From: Erythrobacter sp.
GTDB taxonomy: Bacteria > Pseudomonadota > Alphaproteobacteria > Sphingomonadales > Sphingomonadaceae
NCBI GenBank assembly: GCA_027311945.1
Contig: DAICXZ010000026.1
Location: 1-64,000, forward strand
Length of the DNA stretch: 64,000 bases
Direction of reading: 5' to 3'
Shown: one piece after another, positions 55,158 to 64,000 of the stretch
Numbering within the stretch: the stretch's first letter is position 1
Layout of the letters: each line of letters begins with the position of its first letter
The notes under the pieces: generated by a model
What the model was told of the DNA's origin: nothing
Database searches by the model: none
Seen by the model: only the letters and a program-made list of their open reading frames with translations
Made by a program: the position numbers and the translations under genes

Positions 55158-56465
55158 ATGGCGGACAGCTTGCGGATCGCATTGGCAGGGCTGGGTACGG
55201 TTGGCGCGGGTGTGATCCGCGTCCTCACCGAGAACGGCGACCTTATTGCCAGGCGCGCGGGGCGTCCGATCGAGATCGTGGCCGTGAACGCGCGCGACCG
55301 CAGCAAGGATCGCGGCGTCGACCTGTCGCCCTACGACTGGGAAGACGACATGACCGCCTTTGCGGATCGCGACGATATCGACGTCGTGGTCGAACTGGTT
55401 GGCGGCTCGGATGGCCCGGCTCTGGCGCTGGCCCGCAAGACGCTTGCTGGCGGCAAGGGGTTGGTGACGGCCAACAAGGCGATGATAGCGCACCATGGCA
55501 TGGAACTGGCCGAAGCGGCGGAGCAGGCCGGCGTACCGCTGCGCTATGAGGCCGCCGTGGCGGGCGGCATTCCAGCGATCAAGGGGCTGGGCGAGGGCGC
55601 CGCAGCCAACCGGATCAAGCGCATCTATGGCATCCTCAACGGCACCTGCAATTATATCCTGTCGCAGATGGAAGGCAGCGGCGCCGACTTCGGCGACGTG
55701 CTGAAAGACGCGCAGGAACTTGGCTATGCCGAGGCCGACCCGACCTTCGACGTCGAAGGCGTCGATGCGGCGCACAAGCTATCCATTCTTGCTTCGCTCG
55801 CATTCGGAACGCGGATCGATTTTGGTGCGGTCGATTGCTCGGGCATCAGCGCGATCCGCGCGGCCGACATCGCGCAGGCCGACCAGCTTGGCTTCGTGAT
55901 CCGACTGATCGGCCTCGCCGACTGCACCAATGACGAGCTGGGGTGCCACCTGTTCCAGCGCGTCGCCCCCTGCCTTGTCGCCAAGGATCATGCGCTGGCC
56001 GGGCCGAAGGGGCCGACCAACGCGGTGGTGATCGAGGGCGATCACGTTGGCCAGCTGCTGCTTCAGGGCGCGGGTGCCGGCATGGGGCCGACTGCGAGTG
56101 CCGTGGTGGCCGACCTGATCGACATCGCACGCGGCTTCAACCCGCCGCCGCTCGGCCTGCCCGCCACGATGCTGCAGCCGAGTACTCCGGCCGATCCCGC
56201 TGGCCGCCACAATCGCGCTTACATCCGTTTCACTGTGGCCGATCGGCCCGGCGTGCTGGCCGAGATCACCGCCGCGCTGCGCGATGCCGAAGTCTCGATC
56301 GAGAGCCTGATCCAGCACGGCAAGCCGGGCGAGGATGGCGAGCCGGTGCTGGTGGCCATGGTCACGCACGAGGGGCCGGAAGGCTCGGTCGCCAAGGCGC
56401 TCGACCTGCTGGCGGGCAGCCCGGCGCTAACCGAGGCCCCGCTGGTGATGCGCCTGATCGATTAG
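55158..56465 (+). CDS. hom: Homoserine dehydrogenase
   Basis: The 435-aa enzyme reduces aspartate semialdehyde to homoserine for Thr and Met synthesis. It has an N-terminal Rossmann loop ALAGLGTVGAGV (about 8-19), the catalytic core KRIYGILNGTCNYILSQM (about 155) with ELGYAEADPTFDVEGVDAAHK, and a C-terminal ACT domain (about 355-435, starting IRFTVADRPGVLAEI) for feedback by threonine. It stands upstream of glpX on the same strand. Confidence 0.97.
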   Translation: MADSLRIALAGLGTVGAGVIRVLTENGDLIARRAGRPIEIVAVNARDRSKDRGVDLSPYDWEDDMTAFADRDDIDVVVELVGGSDGPALALARKTLAGGKGLVTANKAMIAHHGMELAEAAEQAGVPLRYEAAVAGGIPAIKGLGEGAAANRIKRIYGILNGTCNYILSQMEGSGADFGDVLKDAQELGYAEADPTFDVEGVDAAHKLSILASLAFGTRIDFGAVDCSGISAIRAADIAQADQLGFVIRLIGLADCTNDELGCHLFQRVAPCLVAKDHALAGPKGPTNAVVIEGDHVGQLLLQGAGAGMGPTASAVVADLIDIARGFNPPPLGLPATMLQPSTPADPAGRHNRAYIRFTVADRPGVLAEITAALRDAEVSIESLIQHGKPGEDGEPVLVAMVTHEGPEGSVAKALDLLAGSPALTEAPLVMRLID

Positions 56466-56755
56466 GGTCAGTCCGCCCCGATACCTTATTATATTGGACG
56501 CACGCGGCGCACGGTCTTCGGGCAGGCAGCTGCCGTGTGTATGGGCGGCGCAGCAGCCAGTTCCCAGCGCGGACGGCGAAGGCCGCGAGCGCGCTAGCCA
56601 GGAGCAGCATCGCGGCGTTTGAGATCGGCGGCGGTGCCAGCGTCCCGTTTGCCGCAATTGCGAAACAGATCGCAGATAGTCCCATGCGCCGGCTCGACAT
56701 AGATTCGATCCCAACCTAAGCGATGCGTAACAAGGGCATAAGGGATGAACCCAGT
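56466..56755. other. Spacer between hom and glpX
   Basis: This stretch of 290 bp contains no gene I can support. A minus-strand frame with a hydrophobic AAMLLLASALAAFAVRAG segment preceded by APPPIS faintly recalls a C-terminal sorting tail, but it runs into hom and lacks a body. The glpX promoter presumably lies here. Confidence 0.4.
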
Positions 56756-57751
56756 ATGACAGACAAGTCCGCCGACATCGAAAGTGTTCTCGACCGGGTC
56801 CTGGTGCTCGAAATGGTCCGTGTGACAGAGGCTGCCGCTATCGCCGCTTCCAAGCTGATCGGTCGCGGCGACGAGAAGGCCGCCGATGCAGCTGCGGTTG
56901 AGGCGATGCGCGAGGCGTTCGACACTCTATATATAGATGGCACCGTGGTGATCGGCGAGGGCGAGCGTGATGAAGCGCCGATGCTCTATATTGGCGAGAA
57001 GGTTGGCGGCGCACCCGGCAAGGGCCCGAAGATCGATATTGCGCTCGATCCGCTCGAGGGCACCACCATCTGCGCGAAGGCCGGGCCGAACTCGCTGGCG
57101 GTGCTGGCGGCGGCGGAAGAGGGCGGCCTGCTCAACGCGCCTGACGTCTACATGCAGAAGCTGGCGGTGGGGCCGGGCTATCCCGAAGGGGTGATCAGCC
57201 TCGAAAAGAGCGTGCGCGAAAATGTCGAGGCAGTGGCTGCGGCGAAGGGCGTGCAGCCGCACGAGATTATCGTCTGCGTGCTCGATCGTCCGCGCCATGC
57301 CGAGCTGATCGCCGAGCTGCGCGAAATCGGCTGCGGCGTCGTGCTGATCGGCGATGGCGATGTTGCCGGGGTGATCGCGACCACCGATCAGGAAACCACC
57401 ATCGATATGTACATGGGCTCGGGCGGCGCGCCCGAGGGTGTGCTGGCGGCGGCGGCGCTGCGGTGCGTGGGCGGTCAGTTCAATGGCAAGCTGCTGTTCC
57501 GCAACGATGACGAGCGGGCCCGCGCGCGCAAGTGGGGCATCGAGGACTTCGACCGGATCTACAAGCTCGAAGACCTTGCCAGCGGTGACTGCATCTTCGC
57601 CGCCACCGGCGTGACCGAAGGTTCGTTGCTGGCGGGCGTGAAGACACTGCGGCGTCCGGCGGGAGGCAGTGTGCTTACCACCGAGAGCGTGGTGATGCGC
57701 GCTTCCTCGGGCACGGTGCGCTGGGTGAAGGGCGAGCATCGGATCGACTGA
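56756..57751 (+). CDS. glpX: Class II fructose-1,6-bisphosphatase
   Basis: The 331-aa gluconeogenic phosphatase has the class II motifs LEMVRVTEAAAIAASKLIGR (about 17-36), GEGERDEAPMLYIGE (about 67), DIALDPLEGTTI (about 91) and the later YMGSGGAPEGVLAAAAL. The ATG at 56756 gives the standard N-terminus; an earlier in-frame start would add 11 residues. In sphingomonads this gene often follows hom. Confidence 0.96.
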   Translation: MTDKSADIESVLDRVLVLEMVRVTEAAAIAASKLIGRGDEKAADAAAVEAMREAFDTLYIDGTVVIGEGERDEAPMLYIGEKVGGAPGKGPKIDIALDPLEGTTICAKAGPNSLAVLAAAEEGGLLNAPDVYMQKLAVGPGYPEGVISLEKSVRENVEAVAAAKGVQPHEIIVCVLDRPRHAELIAELREIGCGVVLIGDGDVAGVIATTDQETTIDMYMGSGGAPEGVLAAAALRCVGGQFNGKLLFRNDDERARARKWGIEDFDRIYKLEDLASGDCIFAATGVTEGSLLAGVKTLRRPAGGSVLTTESVVMRASSGTVRWVKGEHRID

Positions 57752-57803
57752 TCCCGGCTCGGCTTTCCCCGGCCCGGGGCCCTTCGCAGGTTGCAATCAT
57801 GTG

Positions 57804-57827
57804 ACGCGCCGCTAGAGCGTGGCGCGT
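57804..57827. repeat. Inverted repeat upstream of prs
   Basis: ACGCGCC (57804-57810) and GGCGCGT (57821-57827) are complementary with a 10-nt loop, 36 bp before the prs ATG. It may be a leader hairpin or the glpX terminator; no T-run follows. Confidence 0.4.
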
Positions 57828-57863
57828 GAGGAATCGCCTGCGCAATCTCGAGGGTCCTGCATC

Positions 57864-58799
57864 ATGAAAATCATGTCCGGCAACGCCAACCTGCCGCTGG
57901 CACGCGCCATTGCCGGTTATCTGGAAGTGCCGCTGACCGACGCCAGTGTGCGCCGTTTCGCCGATGAAGAGATCTTCATCGAAATCCATGAAAACGTGCG
58001 CGGCGAGGATGTGTTCATCATCCAGTCGACGAGCTTCCCGGCCAACGACAACCTGATGGAACTGCTGATCGGGATCGACGCACTGCGCCGCGCCTCGGCC
58101 CGCCGGATCACCGCCGTGGTGCCCTATTTCGGCTATGCCCGGCAGGATCGGAAGCCCGGCCCGCGCACCCCGATCTCCGCCAAGCTGGTCGCCAACCTGA
58201 TCACCGAGGCAGGCGCCAACCGCGTCCTCTCGGTCGATCTGCACGCCGGCCAGATTCAGGGCTTCTTCGATATCCCGACCGACAACCTCTATGCCGCGCC
58301 CGTCATGGCCGCCGATATTCAGGCGCGTTATGGCAACGAGGATCTGATGGTCGTCTCGCCCGACGTGGGCGGCGTGGTGCGCGCGCGTGCGCTGGCCAAG
58401 CGGCTCGACAACGCGCCGCTCGCCATCGTCGACAAGCGCCGCGAGCGTCCCGGCGAATCCGAAGTGATGAACATCATCGGCAACGTGCAGGGCCGCCACT
58501 GTATCCTGATCGACGACATCATCGATTCGGGCGGCACGCTGTGCAACGCGGCATCCGCGCTGATGGATCAGGGCGCCAAGAGCGTGGCGGCTTATATCAC
58601 CCACGGCGTGCTTTCGGGCGGCGCGGTGGCGCGGGTCAACGGTTCGGCGCTGAAGGAACTGGTGATCACCGATTCGATCCTGCCGACCGAGGCGAGCATG
58701 GCGTCCGAACGCATCCGGGTGCTGAGCGTCGCGCCGCTGGTGGGCGAGGCGATCCGCCGCATTGCCGACGAAAGCAGCGTTTCCAGCCTGTTCGACTAG
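57864..58799 (+). CDS. prs: Ribose-phosphate pyrophosphokinase (PRPP synthetase)
   Basis: The 311-aa enzyme makes PRPP from ribose-5-P and ATP. It shows [19 protein letters not shown] (about 87-105), [11 protein letters not shown] (about 125), and the PRPP loop [16 protein letters not shown] (about 212). The start at [13 protein letters not shown] matches the family. Its product is used by apt and the purE/K pathway encoded elsewhere in the window. Confidence 0.97.
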   Translation: MKIMSGNANLPLARAIAGYLEVPLTDASVRRFADEEIFIEIHENVRGEDVFIIQSTSFPANDNLMELLIGIDALRRASARRITAVVPYFGYARQDRKPGPRTPISAKLVANLITEAGANRVLSVDLHAGQIQGFFDIPTDNLYAAPVMAADIQARYGNEDLMVVSPDVGGVVRARALAKRLDNAPLAIVDKRRERPGESEVMNIIGNVQGRHCILIDDIIDSGGTLCNAASALMDQGAKSVAAYITHGVLSGGAVARVNGSALKELVITDSILPTEASMASERIRVLSVAPLVGEAIRRIADESSVSSLFD

Positions 58800-58809
58800 G
58801 AGCAACACG

Positions 58810-59232
58810 ATGACCGCAGCGATCCAGACCCGCCTGAGCCTGCCGCTGCTGGCCGTCGCGCTTGGCGCATGCAGCGCCGGTTTCGCGCAGGAGCCTGCCC
58901 CGCGGGCGGGCTGGACCCCGCCCATCGGGCCAAACCCTGTGTTCGACACTGCGCCTGCCGCCGCGCCGGGGCATCGGCTGATCGTCACCGATCTCAACCT
59001 TGGCCCCGATGCAGTGGGCGATCCCCATTCGCACCCTTGGGAAGAGTTCCTCTATGTGATCGCCGGCGAGGCGCTGGTCGGCCTGCCCGGTGCCGAGCCG
59101 CAGGTGGTCTCGGCCGGTGAGACCTTCACTATCCCGCCCCGCGTAATTCACACTCCCAAGGCCGGACCTGAAGGCGTGCGCGCCATCGTGATCCGTGTGC
59201 ACCTCACGGATGATCCGGTGACCCTGCCCTGA
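58810..59232 (+). CDS. Cupin-domain lipoprotein
   Basis: The 140-aa protein has a short lipoprotein signal ending AVALGAC (Cys21) and a single cupin barrel: GDPHSHPWEEFLYVIAGEAL (about 69-88) with the metal-binding His/His/Glu of motif 1, and FTIPPRVIHTPKA (about 108-120) with the His of motif 2. It probably binds a metal and acts in the periplasm; the ligand is unknown. It follows prs by 10 bp and its stop overlaps the start of hisN. Confidence 0.82.
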   Translation: MTAAIQTRLSLPLLAVALGACSAGFAQEPAPRAGWTPPIGPNPVFDTAPAAAPGHRLIVTDLNLGPDAVGDPHSHPWEEFLYVIAGEALVGLPGAEPQVVSAGETFTIPPRVIHTPKAGPEGVRAIVIRVHLTDDPVTLP

Positions 59233-60026
59233 TGCGACTCGACGCCGAAATTGCCCTCGCTGCCCGTCTGGCAGAGGCCGCGCGCACTGAAATTCGTCCG
59301 CTGTTCCGTACCGCGCTTGATCACGAGGCCAAGGCTGACGCCTCGCCCGTCACCATTGCCGACCGCAATGCCGAGGCGGCGATGCGCAAGCTGATCGAGG
59401 CCGAATATTCCGCTGACGGCATCCACGGCGAGGAATATGGCGTGAAGGAAGGCAAGTCGGGCCGGGTCTGGGTGCTTGATCCGATCGATGGGACCACCGC
59501 CTTCCTCGCCGGCCGCCCGATCTTTGCCACACTGATCGCGCTCTTGGTCGATGGCTTTCCTGTGCTGGGCATGATCGATCAGCCGATCACCGGCGAGCGC
59601 TGGCTCGGCGTGACCGGCAAGCCGACCACTTTCAACGGGGAAGCGGTGGCCACACGGCCCTGCCGCGAGCTTTCGCAGGCTGCGATCGCCACCACCGGGC
59701 CGCACTATTTCAGCCAGGCCGAGGGCGACGTGTTCATGGCGCTTGCCGCCAAGACCAACCACAAGCGCATGGTCATGGGCGGTGACTGCTACAACTATGG
59801 CTGTCTCGCCTCGGGCCAGCTCGACATCGTGTGCGAGGCGGGCCTCAAGCTGCACGACTTTGCAGCCTTGGTGCCCGTCGTCGAGGGCGCGGGCGGCCTG
59901 ATGTGCGATTGGGCTGGCGAACCGCTCCATGCCGGGTCCGATGGGCAAGTGCTTGCGCTGGGCGATCCGGCGCGGCTCGAAGACGTGCTCGAGGCCATGG
60001 CCGGTCACGAGGGCCATCACCACTAA
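59232..60026 (+). CDS. hisN: Histidinol-phosphatase (inositol monophosphatase family)
   Basis: The 264-aa metal-dependent phosphatase has [11 protein letters not shown] (about 64), [18 protein letters not shown] (about 77-94) and the C-terminal [19 protein letters not shown] (about 202-220). The HisN branch, which finishes histidine synthesis in many alphaproteobacteria, is favoured by the HDFAAL form of the last motif. A general inositol phosphatase is the alternative. Its ATG overlaps the cupin stop. Confidence 0.87.
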   Translation: MRLDAEIALAARLAEAARTEIRPLFRTALDHEAKADASPVTIADRNAEAAMRKLIEAEYSADGIHGEEYGVKEGKSGRVWVLDPIDGTTAFLAGRPIFATLIALLVDGFPVLGMIDQPITGERWLGVTGKPTTFNGEAVATRPCRELSQAAIATTGPHYFSQAEGDVFMALAAKTNHKRMVMGGDCYNYGCLASGQLDIVCEAGLKLHDFAALVPVVEGAGGLMCDWAGEPLHAGSDGQVLALGDPARLEDVLEAMAGHEGHHH

Positions 60027-60049
60027 GGCCGCCCCAGCTATCGCGGCGC

Positions 60050-60077
60050 TTGCCTTTTGTCGGCAATTGTCTAAGAG
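60050..60077 (+). promoter_or_regulatory. Candidate rpmI-rplT promoter
   Basis: TTGCCT (60050-60055) and TAAGAG (60072-60077) are separated by 16 nt, about 90 bp upstream of rpmI. In the leader, CCTGGC (60112-60117) and GCCAGG (60128-60133) can pair. Such leaders can bind L20 in other bacteria; that is not shown here. Confidence 0.4.
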
Positions 60078-60169
60078 CGCCCGCTTCACCGACACGTGAT
60101 TCATCTGCCTGCCTGGCGAAAAGGGCTGCCAGGGCCGGTTGGACGTGTCTCTGTTTGAAGGAGATGAAA

Positions 60170-60373
60170 ATGCCCAAGCTGAAGACCAAGAGCGGCGTGA
60201 AAAAGCGCTTCAAGCTCACCGCCACCGGCAAGGTCAAGCATGGTGCCGTTGGCAAGCGTCACCGCCTGATCAGTCACAATGCGAAGTATATTCGCCAGCA
60301 CCGCGGCACCGATGTGCTGTCCGAAGCGGACGTGAAACACATCAAGAAGTGGGCCCCTTACGGCCTTAGCTAA
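60170..60373 (+). CDS. rpmI: Ribosomal protein L35 (bL35)
   Basis: This 67-aa, very basic protein of the large subunit has [20 protein letters not shown] at the N-terminus and [16 protein letters not shown] (about 31-46). Length is normal. A good Shine-Dalgarno, GGAG, lies 9 bp before the ATG. It is followed by rplT after 25 bp; infC is not adjacent. Confidence 0.97.
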   Translation: MPKLKTKSGVKKRFKLTATGKVKHGAVGKRHRLISHNAKYIRQHRGTDVLSEADVKHIKKWAPYGLS

Positions 60374-60398
60374 GCCTGCGCGCTAAAGGAGATATACT

Positions 60399-60758
60399 AT
60401 GCCTCGCATTAAACGCGGTGTAACCACCCGCGCCAAGCACAAGCGGATTCTGGATCAGGCGAAGGGCTATCGCGGCCGTCGCAAGAACACGATTCGCGTC
60501 GCCCGTCAGGCCGTCGAGAAGGCCGGCCAGTACGCCTATCGCGACCGCAAGGTGAACAAGCGGAACTTCCGCGCCCTGTGGATCCAGCGTATCAACGCTG
60601 CGGTGCGCGCCGAAGGCCTTACCTATTCGCAGTTCATCCACGGCACCAAGCTGGCCGGGATCGAGCTTGACCGTAAGGTGATGGCCGACCTCGCGATGAA
60701 CGAGAGCGCCGCTTTCGGCCTCATCATCAAGCAGGCCAAGGAAGCGCTGCCCGCCTGA
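60399..60758 (+). CDS. rplT: Ribosomal protein L20 (bL20)
   Basis: The 119-aa large-subunit protein begins [20 protein letters not shown], with a basic N-terminal tail that threads into 23S r[23 protein letters not shown] and the globular part with [19 protein letters not shown] follow. It is preceded by AAGGAGATA. A strong terminator follows. Confidence 0.98.
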   Translation: MPRIKRGVTTRAKHKRILDQAKGYRGRRKNTIRVARQAVEKAGQYAYRDRKVNKRNFRALWIQRINAAVRAEGLTYSQFIHGTKLAGIELDRKVMADLAMNESAAFGLIIKQAKEALPA

Positions 60759-60782
60759 TCGGCAGGTTGCATTCCGAGCCAA

Positions 60783-60824
60783 GCAAAGGGGCGCGTTCGG
60801 CTTTGGCCGAGCGCGCCCCTTTGC
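60783..60824 (+). terminator. Intrinsic terminator of rpmI-rplT
   Basis: Two 18-nt arms (60783-60800 and 60807-60824) pair with a single mismatch around a 6-nt loop; the stem includes GGGGCGCG and the 3' side ends CCCCTTTGC then ATTTC. It is one of the strongest hairpins in the window, and being nearly symmetrical it may work in both directions. Confidence 0.85.
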
Positions 60825-60852
60825 ATTTCGGCGTGCCCTAAGTATCCTGAAG

Positions 60853-60881
60853 TTTCAAAGTTTCGGTTGCCAAGGTATTAT
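60853..60881 (+). promoter_or_regulatory. Candidate promoter of the AraC-family gene
   Basis: TTTCAA (60853-60858) and TATTAT (60876-60881) are spaced by 17 nt in a locally AT-rich stretch about 105 bp before the GTG of the regulator. Confidence 0.5.
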
Positions 60882-60986
60882 AAAGCGGAGATTATCGATC
60901 CTAGAGTGAGGGCTGCTACAAGTGGCGATTGTTTGCGGCGATCGGTGTGACTGGGCATCAGCTGGTCCGTTTCGCCTGCCGAGTGA

Positions 60987-61940
60987 GTGAATGGGGTCTG
61001 TGCGTTGGATTATCCTGCGATTCCTTCGTTCACACTGGACGTGCGGTTCTTCCGCCTTTCCGATGTGCTCACGCCCTATTTTACCGCCCTCTACTGCTTT
61101 TCGCTGGTCTGCGAGGATGGCGGGGTCGTCGCAGATGCGCTTCACCCCGAATGGGCGGCCATGCGGTTCACCTACACCGGAACGCCGCCCGCTGCTCGTG
61201 TCATCCCGGCCGGAGCGGAGCCTTGCCCGCCATTCGTTGTCAGCGGCCCGACCAGCCGGGCGATCGACTTTCGGCTCAGCTCCTCGCAGATCTTTGGCCT
61301 CGGTCTCTATCCGGCCGGGTGGGCGCGTTTCGTCGACCAGCCGGCTGCCTCGCTCAAGAACTGCATTATCAACGGAGAAGGCTCTGCCTTCGATAGTTTC
61401 GCTCCGCTGTTGAAGCTGATCGAAGCGGCCGAGGGTGACGATGATGCAGCCGCCGTAGCCATCAACAGCTTCCTGCTCGATCTCGATGCACGCACACCGC
61501 CCGTGCCTTCGCGCGTGCTGGCCTGCCAGGAGGCGCTCAAGGATGCCGATCTCAGCGATGTGAACGATCTGGTTGAGCGGGTTGGCATCAGCCGCCGTTC
61601 GCTCGAGCGCCTCTGCAGCCAGTATTTCGGCTTCCCGCCCAAGACCTTGCTACGCCGCCAGCGTTTTTTGCGCAGCCTGGCGCGGTTCATGCTCGAACCG
61701 CGTGGGAGCTGGAGCGAGGCGCTTGACCGGCACTATTACGACCAGCCCCATTTCGTGCGCGATTTTCGCAGCATCATGGGCATGACCCCCTCGGAATATG
61801 CGGAAATGCCGCATCCGATTCTCGACCGGATTATCGCTCAGCGCATGGTCGATCAGGGCGCTGTCGCGCAGACCGACCTGCCCACGATCCTGCGATATGG
61901 CGGAGGAAAGGCCCTGCGCAACGTCGAGAAGGCGAAATAG
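60987..61940 (+). CDS. AraC-family transcriptional regulator
   Basis: The 317-aa protein has an unrecognised N-terminal sensor-like region (about 1-180) and a C-terminal AraC/XylS double helix-turn-helix (about 190-280). The first HTH is VNDLVERVGISRRSLERLCS; the second includes ALDRHYYDQPHFVRDFRS and ends MGMTPSEYAEM. The signal and targets are unknown. The start is taken as the GTG at 60987, and an unseen upstream start cannot be excluded. It has its own promoter-like region and sits between rplT and pheS, which are often adjacent in bacteria. Confidence 0.85.
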   Translation: MNGVCALDYPAIPSFTLDVRFFRLSDVLTPYFTALYCFSLVCEDGGVVADALHPEWAAMRFTYTGTPPAARVIPAGAEPCPPFVVSGPTSRAIDFRLSSSQIFGLGLYPAGWARFVDQPAASLKNCIINGEGSAFDSFAPLLKLIEAAEGDDDAAAVAINSFLLDLDARTPPVPSRVLACQEALKDADLSDVNDLVERVGISRRSLERLCSQYFGFPPKTLLRRQRFLRSLARFMLEPRGSWSEALDRHYYDQPHFVRDFRSIMGMTPSEYAEMPHPILDRIIAQRMVDQGAVAQTDLPTILRYGGGKALRNVEKAK

Positions 61941-62017
61941 GGCTTGGGGGGCGGGCGCAGGCTCGCTAACAGGCCCGGCTTGTCGGCCAACAAATTGCCA
62001 AAGAATTGCTAGTGAGC

Positions 62018-63118
62018 ATGTCGGAAACACAAACGATCGAACACGACGCGAAAGCGCGCATTGCGGCGGCAGCCGATCTGGCGGCCCTTGAGGCCCTGCG
62101 CGTCGAATTCCTGGGCAAGCAAGGCTCGGTCTCGGCGCTGATGAAAACGCTCGGGAAGATGAGCCCCGAAGAGCGCCAGACCAAGGGGCCGGAAATCCAG
62201 GCCCTGCGCCAGGCTGTCACCGATGAACTGGCCGCGCGCAAGGACGTGCTCGAAGCCGAGGCGCTTGAAGCGAAGCTCGCCGCCGAGACGCTCGACCTGA
62301 CATTGCCCGCACCCGAGGGTCCGCGCGGTTCGGTCCACCCGGTCAGCCAGGTGATGGACGAACTGGCCGAGATCTTCGCCGACCTCGGCTTTGCCGTCGC
62401 TACCGGCCCCGAGATCGAGGACGACTGGTACAACTTCACCGCGCTCAACATGCCCGAAAGCCACCCGGCGCGGGCGATGCACGATACGTTCTATTTCCCT
62501 GACGTTGCGCCAAAAGGCGGCAAGATGCTGCTCAGGACGCACACGTCGCCGGTGCAGGTGCGCACGATGCTTGCGGAAGGTGCGCCGCTGCGTATCATCG
62601 CGCCGGGCCGCGTCTATCGCAGCGACAGCGACGCCACTCACACCCCGATGTTTCACCAGATCGAAGGTCTGGTGATCGACAAGGGCATTCACCTCGGCCA
62701 CCTCAAGTGGACGCTGGAGACCTTCCTCAAGGCCTTCTTCGAGAACGAGGACATCGTGCTGCGGCTGCGTCCGAGCTACTTCCCCTTCACCGAACCCTCG
62801 GTCGAGGTCGATGTCGGCTTCGAACTGGTCGACGGCAAGCGTGTGCTGGGCGGCAGCGGCGATGCGCCGGGCCACGGCTGGATGGAGCTGCTCGGCAGCG
62901 GCATGGTCAACCGCCGGGTGATCGAAATGAGCGGGCTCGATCCCGATGAATGGCAGGGCTTTGCCTTCGGCGTCGGCGTCGACCGGCTCGCGATGCTCAA
63001 ATACGGGATGGACGACCTGCGCGCCTTCTTCGACGGCGATGCCCGCTGGCTGTCGCACTATGGTTTCTCGGCGCTGGCCCAGCCGACGCTTTCTGCTGGT
63101 GTGGGAGAACGCGCATGA
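62018..63118 (+). CDS. pheS: Phenylalanine--tRNA ligase alpha subunit
   Basis: This 366-aa class II synthetase subunit has an N-terminal coiled-coil (about 5-95), then motif 1 in [21 protein letters not shown], motif 2 in [21 protein letters not shown] (about 196) and motif 3 in [19 protein letters not shown] (about 323). The ATG at 62018 was chosen; a TTG four codons upstream is in frame. Its stop overlaps the pheT start. Confidence 0.97.
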   Translation: MSETQTIEHDAKARIAAAADLAALEALRVEFLGKQGSVSALMKTLGKMSPEERQTKGPEIQALRQAVTDELAARKDVLEAEALEAKLAAETLDLTLPAPEGPRGSVHPVSQVMDELAEIFADLGFAVATGPEIEDDWYNFTALNMPESHPARAMHDTFYFPDVAPKGGKMLLRTHTSPVQVRTMLAEGAPLRIIAPGRVYRSDSDATHTPMFHQIEGLVIDKGIHLGHLKWTLETFLKAFFENEDIVLRLRPSYFPFTEPSVEVDVGFELVDGKRVLGGSGDAPGHGWMELLGSGMVNRRVIEMSGLDPDEWQGFAFGVGVDRLAMLKYGMDDLRAFFDGDARWLSHYGFSALAQPTLSAGVGERA

Positions 63119-64000
63119 AGTTCTCGCTCGAATGGCTGAACTACTTCCTCGACACCGAGGCAAGCCTTGCCGACATCGCCGCCAAGCTGAACGCCATCGG
63201 CATCGAGGTCGAAGGGATCGAAGACCCGGCCGAGGCGCTTGCCGGTTTCCGCGTGGCCAAGGTGCTCACCGCCAAGCCGCACCCTGATGCGGACAAGCTG
63301 CAGGTGCTGACGGTCGACAACGGCTCGGGCGAGATTCAGCAGGTCGTCTGCGGCGCGCCCAATGCGCGTGCGGGCCTTGTTGGCGTGCTCGGTTCGCCGG
63401 GTGCGGTGGTTCCGGCCAACGGCATGGTGCTGCGCAAGGCGGCGATCCGCGGCGTCGAATCGTCGGGCATGATGTGCTCGACCCGCGAGCTGGAACTGGG
63501 CGAGGATCACGACGGTATCATCGAGCTGCCCGAGGATGCGCCCATCGGCACCGACTTTGCCGAGTATCACGGCGCATCGCCGGTGCTCGACGTGGCGATC
63601 ACGCCCAACCGGCCCGATTGCATGGGCGTCTACGGCATTGCCCGCGATCTGGCGGCAGCAGGCCTCGGCACGCTCAAGCCGCTGAAGAGCCTCGCGATCG
63701 AAGAGGCGTTCGACTGCCCCATCGAGATCCGTACCGACGATCCCGAAGGTTGCCCTGCTTTCTATGCCCGCGTGGTACGCGGCGTGACCAACGGCGCGTC
63801 GCCCGACTGGATGCAGGCGCGGCTCAAGGCGGCGGGCCAGCGGCCGATTTCGGCGCTGGTGGACATCACCAACTACATATCGCTCGCTTTCGGGCGCCCG
63901 GCGCATGTGTACGATCTGGCCAAGCTGACCGGCCCGGTTGTCGCCCGCCGCGCGCAGGATGGCGAACAGGTCGTGGCGCTTAACGACAAGACCTACACGC
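63115..64000 (+). CDS. pheT: Phenylalanine--tRNA ligase beta subunit (partial, cut by window end)
   Basis: The first 295 residues are present. They begin [20 protein letters not shown]. The OB-fold tRNA-binding domain (about 43-150) includes [12 protein letters not shown] and [12 protein letters not shown]. The B3/B4 region starts after [20 protein letters not shown] (about 162-181), and [10 protein letters not shown] appears near the window end. The ATG overlaps the pheS stop (ATGA), so pheST is an operon. The rest of the roughly 800-aa protein lies outside the window. Confidence 0.97.
   Translation, partial: MKFSLEWLNYFLDTEASLADIAAKLNAIGIEVEGIEDPAEALAGFRVAKVLTAKPHPDADKLQVLTVDNGSGEIQQVVCGAPNARAGLVGVLGSPGAVVPANGMVLRKAAIRGVESSGMMCSTRELELGEDHDGIIELPEDAPIGTDFAEYHGASPVLDVAITPNRPDCMGVYGIARDLAAAGLGTLKPLKSLAIEEAFDCPIEIRTDDPEGCPAFYARVVRGVTNGASPDWMQARLKAAGQRPISALVDITNYISLAFGRPAHVYDLAKLTGPVVARRAQDGEQVVALNDKTYT

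Noticed and set aside
56362-56714. Small minus-strand protein with a hydrophobic tail between hom and glpX, faintly like a PEP-CTERM sorting signal
   Set aside because: It lacks the PEP motif and any mature domain, runs antisense into hom, and shows no start context.

Overview
The window is GC-rich, densely coded chromosomal DNA from an alphaproteobacterium, almost certainly of the order Sphingomonadales (Erythrobacteraceae or Sphingomonadaceae). The evidence is a MipZ division-positioning ATPase, a three-subunit cytochrome bc1 operon, the hom-glpX pair, a DUF3035 (BamF-type) lipoprotein, a TonB-heavy envelope, a sphingomonad-type phosphoglucomutase/phosphomannomutase, and protein sequences throughout that read as sphingomonad. 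Family placement is inferred from recognised proteins and gene order, not from a search. Nearly all of it is core genome. The only mobile DNA is the tail of an IS630-type transposase at the left edge.

Left part (1-13.5 kb): IS630 remnant, an RND efflux adaptor-permease pair whose permease carries an extra hydrophobic block, a DUF445 protein, a secreted protein with a TonB-like C-terminal domain, etfBA behind a palindromic operator, sucC, a CysQ-like phosphatase, an OmpA lipoprotein and a CNNM/CBS transporter. From 13.5 to 21.3 kb a minus-strand block holds gpmA-purE-purK-folA-ribF, ileS-lspA and a BamF-like lipoprotein, with several stop/start overlaps. A 52-aa basic small protein and tRNA-Thr follow. 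From 21.7 to 28.1 kb come a GNAT enzyme, a threonine aldolase, an EamA exporter, an SDR-type epimerase, pepN and pgeF.

Middle part (28.3-50 kb): petABC (complex III), apt, a CPA1 antiporter, an OmpA lipoprotein, tRNA-Gly, and a probably iron-regulated TonB-dependent receptor with a PepSY membrane protein. A minus-strand envelope cassette follows: DUF2334 deacetylase, polytopic membrane protein, DUF2141 secreted protein, GT4 glycosyltransferase and LptF/LptG-type permease. It looks like a synthesis-and-export route for an envelope glycolipid or glycan. Next are an NTF2-like protein with panC, then mipZ, a membrane J-domain protein, the phosphohexomutase, a DUF2059 protein and an Lhr-type ligase-associated helicase that lacks its usual partners.

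Right part (50-64 kb): an energy-transduction locus with one tonB, one exbB and four exbD paralogues. The last two exbD genes sit behind a terminator and have their own near-consensus promoter. The fourth has Leu where the proton-carrying Asp should be and a C-terminal extension. An unrecognised lipoprotein, hom, glpX, prs, a cupin, hisN, rpmI-rplT, an AraC regulator and pheS-pheT (cut by the window end) complete the window.

The best candidates for something undescribed are the four-ExbD locus with its degenerate member, the envelope cassette at 37.8-42.6 kb, and the enlarged RND permease. No CRISPR array, prophage, toxin-antitoxin pair or defence island was seen.
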